Of a DNA stretch of 64,000 bases, positions 1 through 7,900 are shown piece by piece. The number at the start of each line of letters is the position of its first letter. The stretch's first letter is position 1. The position numbers and the translations under genes are program-made. The notes under the pieces are model-generated. The model worked only from the letters and a program-made list of their open reading frames with translations. It was not told where the DNA came from and made no database searches. This DNA comes from an uncultured Lachnospiraceae bacterium (GTDB lineage Bacteria > Bacillota > Clostridia > Lachnospirales > Lachnospiraceae): contig CAJTUC010000005.1 of assembly GCA_910579395.1 (NCBI GenBank), positions 1 to 64,000 on the forward strand, in the 5' to 3' direction.

Positions 1-2
1 GC

Positions 3-503
3 CTGCGCGTAATAAAAGACACCTCCGGGGAAGAGCCGCATATACTTGTCAGCAATCTTTTTGAAGAACATCAGGATATGCATTACCATCAGTACCTTTA
101 CCACAAAAGATGGTCAATAGAGACTAAGTATGGGGAACTTAAAACAAGGGTACGGTTGGAGAATTTTTCCGGGAAAAATCCCCAGGCAATTCGCCAGGAA
201 CTGTATGCAGCTTTATTTATATCAAACCTGTCTGCATTGATTAAATCCTCTACAGAAAATGAAATCAGGGAAGAATTGAACAGGGGCAGACATAGATACC
301 AATTAAACAGAAGCTACATCATAGGCGCAGTTTCCAGATATATCCGGTGTTTAATAAATATCCGATGTTACAAGGATAAACTGCAGCAGTTGATTCAGCG
401 CGCCAAAAACGTAAGGTCCATTATCCGTCCAGACAGACATTTCAAAAGGAAAGTGAGTCATCACGGAATAACAAATGGTTTTTTCATACGCGTAAATTTA
501 TAG
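3..503 (+). CDS. IS4-family transposase, C-terminal part (cut by window edge)
   Basis: The reading frame is open from the first bases of the window, so the true start lies upstream. The visible 166 residues hold the YREK signature of IS4-type DDE transposases: YHKRWSIETKYGELK has Y-x2-R-x3-E-x6-K spacing, and this E is the last acidic residue of the DDE triad. It is followed by the usual LENFSG stretch and a basic C-terminus. The enzyme would cut and join the ends of its own insertion sequence. It ends 88 bp before the relaxase stop and points toward it, so the IS borders or interrupts the ICE. The terminal inverted repeat, perhaps near 510-535, cannot be fixed without the other end. Confidence in the family is high; whether the whole gene is intact is unknown. 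Confidence 0.85.
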   Translation: MRVIKDTSGEEPHILVSNLFEEHQDMHYHQYLYHKRWSIETKYGELKTRVRLENFSGKNPQAIRQELYAALFISNLSALIKSSTENEIREELNRGRHRYQLNRSYIIGAVSRYIRCLINIRCYKDKLQQLIQRAKNVRSIIRPDRHFKRKVSHHGITNGFFIRVNL

Positions 504-590
504 TTAGCGGATTTTCGGCTTAAGTTGACGACATTGTATCCCCAAACCCCTTTGTTTTTCGATTGGCACGCCAATCGTTCTTCTCTATTT

Positions 591-2039
591 TTATCTTTCG
601 TTCTCCTTATAAAATGCATCATTCTGCTGATGTTCCTCCTTCTTCCCAATATCCAGATTCAGTGCATCCGCAATATTTTTCTCGATGGTTTCTAACTCGT
701 TCAACTCTCTTTTTATAGAACTGCCTCTTTTTTGTAGAACTGATTTTTCTGCTTTCAACTCTTTGTAGCGTTCAAACATTTCACTCAAATTAAGTTCTTT
801 TGGGTTAAGCTGTTTTCGCTTAAAATAGATTTCTGATGCTTTGAATAAAATGATTTGTTCCTCATGTGACTGAATAAATTCCGCATCTCCGGTTCGTTTA
901 GATTCATAAAATACGGATGCGTTCTTTTTATAATTTTGAGTAAATTTTATTTTTTCAGATAAATCTAATAATTCATTTTCTATCATTTTGATATCTTTTC
1001 GACAAAGAGAATATTCAGCCCTTTTCCCCTCGTCGTAAACTTGAAAGTCATCAGAAGTGGTCAGCTTATGTTCTATAAGAAAATTCATTGTCTTTACTAA
1101 TGTATTGATATTGCTTCTTACTAAAGCCTGCTCATATCCTTTAGATTGTTGTGCTTTAATATTCTTTGATATATCCACCAGAAGATTGATTCGCTTTTGA
1201 AAAAAAGTTCGTTTTTCTTTTGAAATCGTTTTTGTTTTTTGATGTGAAATCGCATCCGCTTCTGCTGCATGTTCTGTAATCGGTTCTGTTTCCGGCGTGA
1301 TATCTTTCTCACCATTTTCTATCCGCTTCCGAATTGCTTCTTCTATATAATCTTCACCTATGCTTTTTGAACGGATAAATCGTTTTTGTCCGGGCGCACG
1401 GAATGATATATGTTTGCCAGTCTTTATCTCATAACCTTCCAGTTCCATAGCAAGTAGAAAATCATCAAAAGTTGCCGATGTCCTTATTGCACTGTCAAGC
1501 GCAGTTTTCAGTTTTTTCCGCCATCCCAACTCTTCATTTTTATGTGTGTTTTCATATTTCGTTTTTCGCTTTGCATCATATTTTGGAAGAACAGAGAGAT
1601 TATTCTCAAGACATATTTCATCATTAATATCCCGGATTCGGTACTTGTCTTTTTTATCAGAATGATATTTCCTATGATTCACATAATCAACAGAATTAAA
1701 AATGATATGGTTATGAATGTGATCTTTATCGATGTGCGTAGTAATGACAAATTCATGATTGCCACCGGTAACTTTTCTGGCAAATTCTATACCAAGCTCA
1801 AGAGCCTTCTCAGGAGTGATTTCATCCTCTGGCGAAAATGACTGCATAAGATGATATGCTATACGATCGCCTCTCCCAGTTCCCCTTTTTGCCGTCAGCT
1901 GCATTTCGATATCAGCAGTTTCAACAGAACATCCATGGGAAAAGATAAGCCTGCCGTTATCCGTTTTTGCTGGATTTATAATATAATCGATTGCTTTTCT
2001 AAGAGTTGCTTTTATCGTTTTAATTTTTGATGTTGCCAT
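591..2039 (-). CDS. Relaxase / mobilization nuclease (MobA/VirD2 family)
   Basis: This 482-residue protein would nick the ICE at its oriT and pilot the single strand through the mating channel. The histidine metal-binding motif is clear at residues 102-111, HIDKDHIHNH, the HxDxxHxHNH form of the relaxase domain. Tyr19, in AIDYIINPAKT, is the likely nicking tyrosine by analogy with the family. Residues about 280-480 are charged and probably coiled-coil, typical of the C-terminal partner region. The start is set by GGAGA just upstream of ATG. It lies 3' of mobC and the PBECR4 gene, behind an intrinsic-terminator-like hairpin at 2062-2082. Confidence 0.93.
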   Translation of the reverse strand: MATSKIKTIKATLRKAIDYIINPAKTDNGRLIFSHGCSVETADIEMQLTAKRGTGRGDRIAYHLMQSFSPEDEITPEKALELGIEFARKVTGGNHEFVITTHIDKDHIHNHIIFNSVDYVNHRKYHSDKKDKYRIRDINDEICLENNLSVLPKYDAKRKTKYENTHKNEELGWRKKLKTALDSAIRTSATFDDFLLAMELEGYEIKTGKHISFRAPGQKRFIRSKSIGEDYIEEAIRKRIENGEKDITPETEPITEHAAEADAISHQKTKTISKEKRTFFQKRINLLVDISKNIKAQQSKGYEQALVRSNINTLVKTMNFLIEHKLTTSDDFQVYDEGKRAEYSLCRKDIKMIENELLDLSEKIKFTQNYKKNASVFYESKRTGDAEFIQSHEEQIILFKASEIYFKRKQLNPKELNLSEMFERYKELKAEKSVLQKRGSSIKRELNELETIEKNIADALNLDIGKKEEHQQNDAFYKENER

Positions 2040-2061
2040 ATATCTTTATTCTCCATAAAAA

Positions 2062-2082
2062 AAGATACCGTATTGGTATCTT
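2062..2082 (-). terminator. Hairpin with T-run between PBECR4 gene and relaxase
   Basis: AAGATACC (2062-2069) pairs with GGTATCTT (2075-2082). On the minus strand the stem is followed by a run of Ts, and then the relaxase ribosome-binding site. It overlaps the stop of the PBECR4 gene. It looks like a rho-independent terminator placed inside the mobilization operon, so it would lower read-through into the relaxase unless antiterminated. Confidence 0.7.
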
Positions 2083-2812
2083 AAAATCTTGTATGATCTT
2101 GTTGTTTTCTTCTCTTTTCGGATAAAATATCGGAAATAGCCTGCTGGGCTTTTTTCTCATTAAGTTGTTGAAGGATTGATTTGCGCTCTGATTCTGAAAC
2201 AGCTTTTTTTGATTCTTCGATGATTTTACTTCTGTCATATTGTAATATCTTATTTCCGGTAATGGTATCTATTTTTACCTTTTTTAGTAATGTATATGAT
2301 GGTTGATTTTTTGAATAATCTACCTTATCCATCGGAAAACAGGAACGACAGCACATAATCGGACATTCTGATTTATCCATTTTCATTCTTTCACTCAGAA
2401 AAATATATATAATATCCATTTTATGAGCATTTTCAAATAAGTAATCAGCTTCAATTCGAGAAAACTTATTCGTTTTTTCTAAATATTTAAAAACAATTTG
2501 GTTGCTATCCAATACATTTTCCATTTGACATACAAGTTTCATTCTATCTGATATCATAGGATAGTATTTACTTATAGATATATCTGAAAATGTAATGAGA
2601 TTATCCATAATGGCATTGTATATTTTCCCTCTTGCCGCTGTCTGCACAAGTCCAATATCAGCTAATTTGTGAAGACCGGAAATATGATGAAAGTCTTCTG
2701 GTTTGAAATTAAGCATAAACTTCTTCATAACATTTTTTCTTGCAATTTCAAAATAATATACTGTTGATAATAACTTATCAAATTCAACAGCCGATTTCTT
2801 TAGTAAATCCAT
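2081..2812 (-). CDS. PBECR4-domain protein (predicted nuclease-like)
   Basis: The 243-residue product has the pattern I recognise from PBECR4 proteins (phage-Barnase-EndoU-ColicinE5/D-RelE-like nuclease domain 4). It has an N-terminal EIARKNVMKKFMLNFK segment, then FHHISGLHKLADIG, then FSRIEADYLFEN, CRSCFPMDKVDY and QPSYTLLKKVKID. A basic, lysine-rich tail follows. PBECR domains are predicted nucleases linked to phages and conflict systems; activity has not been shown here. The start chosen is the ATG with GGAGG five bases upstream; a longer frame reading upstream through a hairpin was rejected. It sits between mobC and the relaxase, flanked on both sides by terminator-like hairpins, so it may have its own expression control. 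It could act as a toxin, an entry-exclusion factor or a relaxosome accessory; context does not decide. Confidence 0.7.
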   Translation of the reverse strand: MDLLKKSAVEFDKLLSTVYYFEIARKNVMKKFMLNFKPEDFHHISGLHKLADIGLVQTAARGKIYNAIMDNLITFSDISISKYYPMISDRMKLVCQMENVLDSNQIVFKYLEKTNKFSRIEADYLFENAHKMDIIYIFLSERMKMDKSECPIMCCRSCFPMDKVDYSKNQPSYTLLKKVKIDTITGNKILQYDRSKIIEESKKAVSESERKSILQQLNEKKAQQAISDILSEKRRKQQDHTRF

Positions 2813-2828
2813 TTTTCCTCCTAAATAC

Positions 2829-2863
2829 AAAAGAAGACTCCACCAAAAGCAAAGTCTTCTTTT
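2829..2863 (-). terminator. 11-bp hairpin in the leader of the PBECR4 gene
   Basis: AAAAGAAGACT (2829-2839) and AGTCTTCTTTT (2853-2863) are perfect inverted repeats. On the minus strand the second arm ends in TTTT and the PBECR4 ribosome-binding site follows within about 10 bases. It can be read as an intrinsic terminator or attenuator controlling entry into the PBECR4-relaxase segment. Confidence 0.6.
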
Positions 2864-3056
2864 GTTGCATTTTCTTTCGGCATTTCTGCCTACTCCGGTT
2901 TGAGGTAACACTGCACAACCCCTCCTGAAAGCTCAACAAGACGAAGCATACCGGTACACCATCTTGTATCAACACTTTGGCGGACACTCTAGTTGCCCGT
3001 CACTAATATTATATTACACAATCCTCTGGATTATGTCAATAAAAGGCTGTAAAAAC
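2864..3056. other. Gap between mobC and PBECR4 gene; candidate oriT region
   Basis: No gene is supported in this stretch. It contains the palindromic ACCGGT core within GCATACCGGTACACC near 2946-2960, and lies next to mobC, where relaxosome genes of this type usually have their oriT. No nick site can be identified from sequence alone, so the oriT call is a guess from position. Confidence 0.25.
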
Positions 3057-3386
3057 TCACGGTATCTGATAAAACTTCGCCCTTATGATCTTCCAGATCA
3101 GTTCCACATTCTCCTGAACCTCTTTAATCTCTCCTTTGTAAATGCTTCCCTCCGCATTTATTTTGTGTGCTATCTGATTGATATTATTTCCAATGCGGTT
3201 GATCTCATAAGCAAGTGCTTTGATATCTGAATAATCCACGTTGATCAAAAAGCCGTTTGTGGCTGCATCGATAATATATTCACTCAATGATGAAGAGCCG
3301 GATTTTTCCATGCGTTCCCTGATCTGCTGATATTCATAATCAGTGACCCGAATATTGATCTGCTTCTCTCTCAAACGATATCCCAT
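3057..3386 (-). CDS. mobC: MobC-like relaxosome accessory protein
   Basis: The 109-residue protein begins with a ribbon-helix-helix-like segment (KQINIRVTDYEYQQIRERM) and a SSLSEYI turn. It then has the IGNNINQIAHKINAEGSIY stretch that is characteristic of plasmid mobilization MobC proteins. MobC proteins bind near oriT and help the relaxase open the strands. The start is supported by GGAGA six bases upstream. It is 8 bp downstream of the DUF5710-repeat gene and so belongs to the topB operon, ahead of the PBECR4 gene and relaxase. Confidence 0.85.
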   Translation of the reverse strand: MGYRLREKQINIRVTDYEYQQIRERMEKSGSSSLSEYIIDAATNGFLINVDYSDIKALAYEINRIGNNINQIAHKINAEGSIYKGEIKEVQENVELIWKIIRAKFYQIP

Positions 3387-3394
3387 ATTATCTC

Positions 3395-4636
3395 CTATAC
3401 AATACGCTCCTCCTGTTTTCTGGGCTCAATGAACCGGCCTCTTCCGGAAATATTTTCTGCATTGTACGCGGTTCTTTTATTGTTTTCCAATTTTTCATGA
3501 ATGGAGCTTGGAGGAAGATATTCTGAAAATTTGCTGATGTCGTTTCTATCTGTTATGTACCAGGCTTTCTTATCAGGATTATATCTTGCTCCGTCCAGTT
3601 TTAACTGGCCGATGACTTCTTTAAATTGTTCCGAGGTGATCTGGCGTGGCAATTTCAAATAAATTGCCTCATCATGATTGTCCAGATAATTTTGAAGCAT
3701 ATCCATTTTCGATTCTGCATCACCGCGTTCCAAATACCATACTTTTTTATTGTTATCAAACTTGACTCCCATTTTCTTTATTTCTTCCCTAACCTCTTTA
3801 AATGTCTCTGCCCTCATATATGGAAGATGGATTTCAATAGGGGTGACATCTCTTCCGGAAGCGACTAGATAAATACCTTCCTGCTGATACTGACTGTTTG
3901 CACCAAGTTCCTGAATATAGCACCGCTCTTTTCCGGTAAGTACCTTTTCCTCAAGAAACCGGCTGACAGGCGCTGGCGCCATTTGTCGCCTTACAGCGTC
4001 AATAGCGTCAGCTTTGGAAGAAGAAAATATTTCTTTCCTGACAGAATTATCGTAATAAACAGCCTTGAACCGACGATCCTTGCCTATATTAGAGGATTCC
4101 GTTTTTTCTGAAATCTCATTCCCCTGTAGAATCTTCTCCTGTTCTTTTTTTGGCTCCCAGTCTTTATCTACATACCATTGTTTCAGTTCCGGATCATACT
4201 TTGCGCCGATTTCTTTCAGATTTTCAACAAGCTGCAAATATTGTTCATGCGGCATACGCGGCAAGAAATCAATATATGTCCGGCCATCCTCTCTTTCCGA
4301 TGTTTCAGAGGCTTCCTGGGCCGCTCTATCTTCTTTTGTGATCAGGATTTCTCCGAAAGAAAGAAGCTGGCGGAATACATCATTGTCAAGCCGGAGCATT
4401 CTTGTATCCCTGTTATTTAACGCATCATATAATTCATTAAGTGCAACAGAAATCGCTGGAATAACCGTATCAGTATGGTATTCAGGGTCATTTCTGACCT
4501 CATGGTCAAGCTGGAGCAGCATAGTCGCTGTTTCCACAGCATCCTTATCAGATAAAGTATTATTATTGATACGTTCTAATGCGCTATCGATTGTTCTCTG
4601 CATATCCCATGCCCATTGTTTTAAGTCTTTATTCAT
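3395..4636 (-). CDS. Protein with three DUF5710-like repeats
   Basis: This 413-residue soluble protein carries three copies of a short module of the form LP..........L...GA.YDP..K.WY. They are near residues 118-157 (IGAKYDPELKQWYV), 271-309 (MGVKFDNNKKVWYL) and 327-367 (DGARYNPDKKAWYI). The module resembles DUF5710, found beside primase-like and toprim proteins of mobile elements. A helical N-terminal region of about 110 residues precedes the repeats. Its start overlaps the topB stop by 4 bp, so translation is probably coupled to topoisomerase III. The role is not known; a DNA-processing helper is an inference from the coupling. Confidence 0.75.
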   Translation of the reverse strand: MNKDLKQWAWDMQRTIDSALERINNNTLSDKDAVETATMLLQLDHEVRNDPEYHTDTVIPAISVALNELYDALNNRDTRMLRLDNDVFRQLLSFGEILITKEDRAAQEASETSEREDGRTYIDFLPRMPHEQYLQLVENLKEIGAKYDPELKQWYVDKDWEPKKEQEKILQGNEISEKTESSNIGKDRRFKAVYYDNSVRKEIFSSSKADAIDAVRRQMAPAPVSRFLEEKVLTGKERCYIQELGANSQYQQEGIYLVASGRDVTPIEIHLPYMRAETFKEVREEIKKMGVKFDNNKKVWYLERGDAESKMDMLQNYLDNHDEAIYLKLPRQITSEQFKEVIGQLKLDGARYNPDKKAWYITDRNDISKFSEYLPPSSIHEKLENNKRTAYNAENISGRGRFIEPRKQEERIV

Positions 4637-6768
4637 CTCTTTTTACCTCCAGTAGTTCTTCTGTTCTTTGACTTTGGTTTTGAAAAAAGAAATTCTATGC
4701 TGCCATCCTCTTTTAAGCGAAGAGCAGCTGAAAACTTATTTCCGCTGCTCTTTGATACAAATCCCTGTATGACTGCTGTTTGCTTCCCTTGAAGAAGGTC
4801 AGCTGCATTTTGCTCAGTCAGTTTTTTACCGCTGATTTCCTGCCATAATTTGAAATTACAGGGCGTTTCCTCGGCATAACCAATACAATACCAGTTGATT
4901 TTTCCTGACTTTGTTTTACCATGCCGAATATTCCTTCCGCATAAAGGACATTGGAGAGATATGTTCTCTGTCCCCAATTTCTTTCTGTTTTCTCTCTCCT
5001 GAAATTTTTTCAGGTTCTGTATGACACGCTCATCGATTTCCTGCAGGAACTGTTCCTTTGATAATTCTCCACAGTTCACTTTCTGCAGGTTCTCTTCAAA
5101 TTGAATGGTCAGATTGGGACTCTTTAATTCATCCGGTATGATATTAATAAGTTCTCTTCCCAGCGGAGTAGAAATATATTTTCCCTTGTCCAGATTTATA
5201 AAACCTCTGTTCAAAAGTGTTGTAATAATAGATGCCGATGTTGCAGATGTGCCGATTTTATATTTTTTCATCAGTTGGATGATAGTCCCTGGTGTATATC
5301 TGGACGGCGGCTTTGTCTTGCCCTCATATAAAGCAAGACCATCTACTTTGACTGAATCTCCTTTATTCATTTTAGGCAAAATTTGCAGTTCTGACGATTC
5401 TTCAATCTCCATTTTTTTCTTTTCAGATAAAAGCTTATTAATTGCTTTATAGCCGAGTTCCTTTATTGTAGTTCCAGAAGAAAAAAATATTTTTTCATCA
5501 ATTTGTATCTTAATATGAACAGATTCATATCGATAAGGGGGTAAAAAGATTGCGATTAACCGGCAGACGACTTCATTGAAGCAATGTCTTTCATCATCCG
5601 ACAACTTTGCATATATTGATTCCATATCAGAGTTGGTCGTTGGGATCAAAGCATGATGATCAGAGACTTTATTATTGTTAAAATAGGCCTTATCCATTGT
5701 GATAGAATCAAAATCTATTTTCTTGATAAAATCTTGAAAGATTCCAAAATCACATACTTTAAGATGCTCTTTTATTTCATTGAAGAGATCATTTGTTAAA
5801 AACTGACTGTCAGTCCGCGGATACGACATTATTTTATAGTTCTCATAGAGTTGTTGCGCTATTGCCAACGTTTTGTCCGGTGGAAAACCATACTTCTTCC
5901 CCATTACAGTTTGTAATTCTGCAAGATTAAGCAGTTGAGGCGCCTTTTGCAGCTTTTCTTCACTCTGGCAGCTCAATACAATGCCAGATTTTCCAGTAAG
6001 AGAATTTAATATGCTCTCTGCCTCTTCTTTTTGAATACTCCGGAATATTTCTCCTGTTTCTGTATCAAGCAGTATACCTTTAAAACCTTTATGATAGGTT
6101 ACTTCAAGCTGCCAGAAAGGCTCTGATTTAAAAGTTTCATACACAATATCCCGCAATACAATAAGGTTCAATAACGGTGTCTGACAACGGCCATAAGATA
6201 ACACAGTTCCGTGGTTGGCATATAGCAATGTAAGCATTCTTGAATAATTAAACCCGTATTTCTGATCAGCTTCACTTCTTGTCTCTGCTTCTGTCAGTAA
6301 GTTTCGAAACTCTTCTTCCTGATTGTTGTGAAGATTTTGAAATGCTGTCTTCACAGCTTCATCTGTTAAAGAAGATGCCCACAATATATCCACAGGCAGC
6401 CTGTTTCCTGCCAATCGGTAAATCCATTCCTGTATTAATAGCCCCTCTCGCCCAGCGTCGCCGGCATTCACAAGCCTGTCAACATCAGGTCGGTGAATCA
6501 GTTCCTTGATGACTTTGAACTGATGTCTTGTACTATCAATGACTTTTAATCCATTATCTGTCGGAACGGGAAGATCTTCCAGATTCCAACTTTTATATCG
6601 TATATCTATGTCTTCTGGAGTCTTTCGCGTGACCAAATGCCCAACTGCCCAAGTAACTATATATTCGCCTGATTCTATGTAATCCTTATGAGATTCTGTG
6701 CATCCGAGAATTCGGGCAATATCTTTCCCGGCGCTTGGTTTTTCGGCTACAATTAACGTTTTTGACAT
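4633..6768 (-). CDS. topB: DNA topoisomerase III
   Basis: A type IA topoisomerase of 711 residues, normal for ICE-borne TopB. The Toprim domain opens with TLIVAEKPSAGKDIA and has the metal motif in NAGDAGREG. The catalytic tyrosine lies in IMSYPRTDSQF (about residue 317). A C-terminal zinc-ribbon begins CPLCGRNIRHG and continues with a later CIG...C pair, but only this single finger is clear. Such enzymes resolve single-strand or catenated DNA during conjugative transfer and replication. A copy of the 16-bp palindrome lies 24 bp upstream of the start, ahead of a GGAGG site. It forms an operon with the DUF5710-repeat protein, mobC, PBECR4 gene and relaxase. Confidence 0.95.
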   Translation of the reverse strand: MSKTLIVAEKPSAGKDIARILGCTESHKDYIESGEYIVTWAVGHLVTRKTPEDIDIRYKSWNLEDLPVPTDNGLKVIDSTRHQFKVIKELIHRPDVDRLVNAGDAGREGLLIQEWIYRLAGNRLPVDILWASSLTDEAVKTAFQNLHNNQEEEFRNLLTEAETRSEADQKYGFNYSRMLTLLYANHGTVLSYGRCQTPLLNLIVLRDIVYETFKSEPFWQLEVTYHKGFKGILLDTETGEIFRSIQKEEAESILNSLTGKSGIVLSCQSEEKLQKAPQLLNLAELQTVMGKKYGFPPDKTLAIAQQLYENYKIMSYPRTDSQFLTNDLFNEIKEHLKVCDFGIFQDFIKKIDFDSITMDKAYFNNNKVSDHHALIPTTNSDMESIYAKLSDDERHCFNEVVCRLIAIFLPPYRYESVHIKIQIDEKIFFSSGTTIKELGYKAINKLLSEKKKMEIEESSELQILPKMNKGDSVKVDGLALYEGKTKPPSRYTPGTIIQLMKKYKIGTSATSASIITTLLNRGFINLDKGKYISTPLGRELINIIPDELKSPNLTIQFEENLQKVNCGELSKEQFLQEIDERVIQNLKKFQERENRKKLGTENISLQCPLCGRNIRHGKTKSGKINWYCIGYAEETPCNFKLWQEISGKKLTEQNAADLLQGKQTAVIQGFVSKSSGNKFSAALRLKEDGSIEFLFSKPKSKNRRTTGGKKR

Positions 6769-6791
6769 CTTCTATATCCTCCACCATAATT

Positions 6792-6807
6792 TATGCGACG
6801 TCGCATA
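6792..6807. repeat. ICE palindrome copy 1, upstream of topB
   Basis: Perfect copy of TATGCGACGTCGCATA in the 46-bp gap between the upstream surface-protein stop and topB. It lies about 10 bases before the topB GGAGG, so it would be in the leader of the topB message or serve as a dimer-binding DNA site. Confidence 0.9.
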
Positions 6808-6814
6808 CTAAATC

Positions 6815-7879
6815 TTAGTAAATCCCAGCTATCCAGGAAGCATCTCCGCCACCATGTTCAAAGACGACTTCAAGTCTTTCTCCCTGTGTACATGCGATCG
6901 CAAACGTATGATTCCATTGAATTTCAGTACTGGTAGAGGGGTCATATCCATCATCGCTGGCGCTCGCAGATGCTATACCATTTCCATCACGCCGTATCAA
7001 TAGACGACAGCCATTTGCACCATGAAAACTGTTATAAGTTACATAGAGTTGAACTGTAATATAACAAGTTCCAGTTCTTGGCGCTGTTACATAGGATATT
7101 CCCGTGTTAAAGACTGAAGCAGATCTGTGTAATTCGAAATACTCCGGATCTATCCCGGTTTGTATGCCGTAAGCACCAGGATCCGCTTTTACATCGTTCT
7201 GCCCTTGTGTTCGTCCGTCAGAATATCCTTTTTTATAACTCGCATCATTATCTGCTCCATTCCCAACAACAAGCTCTCCATCAAGCCAGGCCGCTGTGCC
7301 TGTCGATAGATTATCTGCAGAAGCACCAGTAATTTCCTCTGTGGTCGCTAAATTCTCAACAGATTGAGACTGTAACACACCCATATAAATCTCTTCAAAG
7401 GATAAATTTACAGCATATTCGACCGGAAGACTTTCTTTTGATTTGTCATGTGTCACAGAGCCATCTTCCATATAATAAGTTCCCATATAATTAAGTGCTG
7501 CTACCGTATTCATTTTATATGCGGCTTCCAGTTCATCAATTTCATTTGCAAGATACATGAAATCACTCGTATCGATGACCACTTTTCCCCCTGCATAATC
7601 AACAACGCCTTTTGACTTAATGTTGCTGCATCTGGAACCATCAAAATTCAGGCTGTCCGGCAATACCGGCAGTTCAGAAAAAAGCATATTTTTTTCCGTT
7701 TCAAGATAATTAATATCAGAGGCATATAATGCCATATCACCGTTTTCCAATAAGATATTCCCTGTGCTGTTTACTCCATCTTCTGCCTTGATCGGAACAC
7801 TGGGTATGACCGTCATAAAAATCACAGATATTATCGTTAATAAACCTGTCAGTGTCTTTTTTCTTTCATTCATTTTCAT
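6815..7879 (-). CDS. Secreted protein, unrecognised family
   Basis: A signal peptide is evident (basic MKMNERKK start, hydrophobic core to about residue 28, then PIKAED). The mature protein has a tyrosine/acidic middle and a glycine-, serine- and threonine-rich beta-type C-terminal region (about residues 255-354). This ends in a LEVVFEHGGGDASWIAGIY stretch and would suit a jelly-roll or lectin-like fold. I do not recognise the family. There is no sortase motif. It lies 21 bp downstream of the collagen-like membrane protein gene and upstream of topB, so it is probably a surface or secreted factor of the ICE, perhaps acting in cell contact. AAGGAAAA upstream supports this start. Confidence 0.65.
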   Translation of the reverse strand: MKMNERKKTLTGLLTIISVIFMTVIPSVPIKAEDGVNSTGNILLENGDMALYASDINYLETEKNMLFSELPVLPDSLNFDGSRCSNIKSKGVVDYAGGKVVIDTSDFMYLANEIDELEAAYKMNTVAALNYMGTYYMEDGSVTHDKSKESLPVEYAVNLSFEEIYMGVLQSQSVENLATTEEITGASADNLSTGTAAWLDGELVVGNGADNDASYKKGYSDGRTQGQNDVKADPGAYGIQTGIDPEYFELHRSASVFNTGISYVTAPRTGTCYITVQLYVTYNSFHGANGCRLLIRRDGNGIASASASDDGYDPSTSTEIQWNHTFAIACTQGERLEVVFEHGGGDASWIAGIY

Positions 7880-7900
7880 AATAATTTTCCTTTCAATTCC

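Noticed and set aside
2784..2987. Open frame covering the gap upstream of the PBECR4 gene
   Set aside because: It runs through an 11-bp hairpin and the candidate oriT, has no good ribosome-binding site and no recognisable protein pattern.
4065..4655. 196-codon plus-strand frame opposite the DUF5710-repeat gene
   Set aside because: Serine-rich antisense shadow of a well-supported minus-strand gene.
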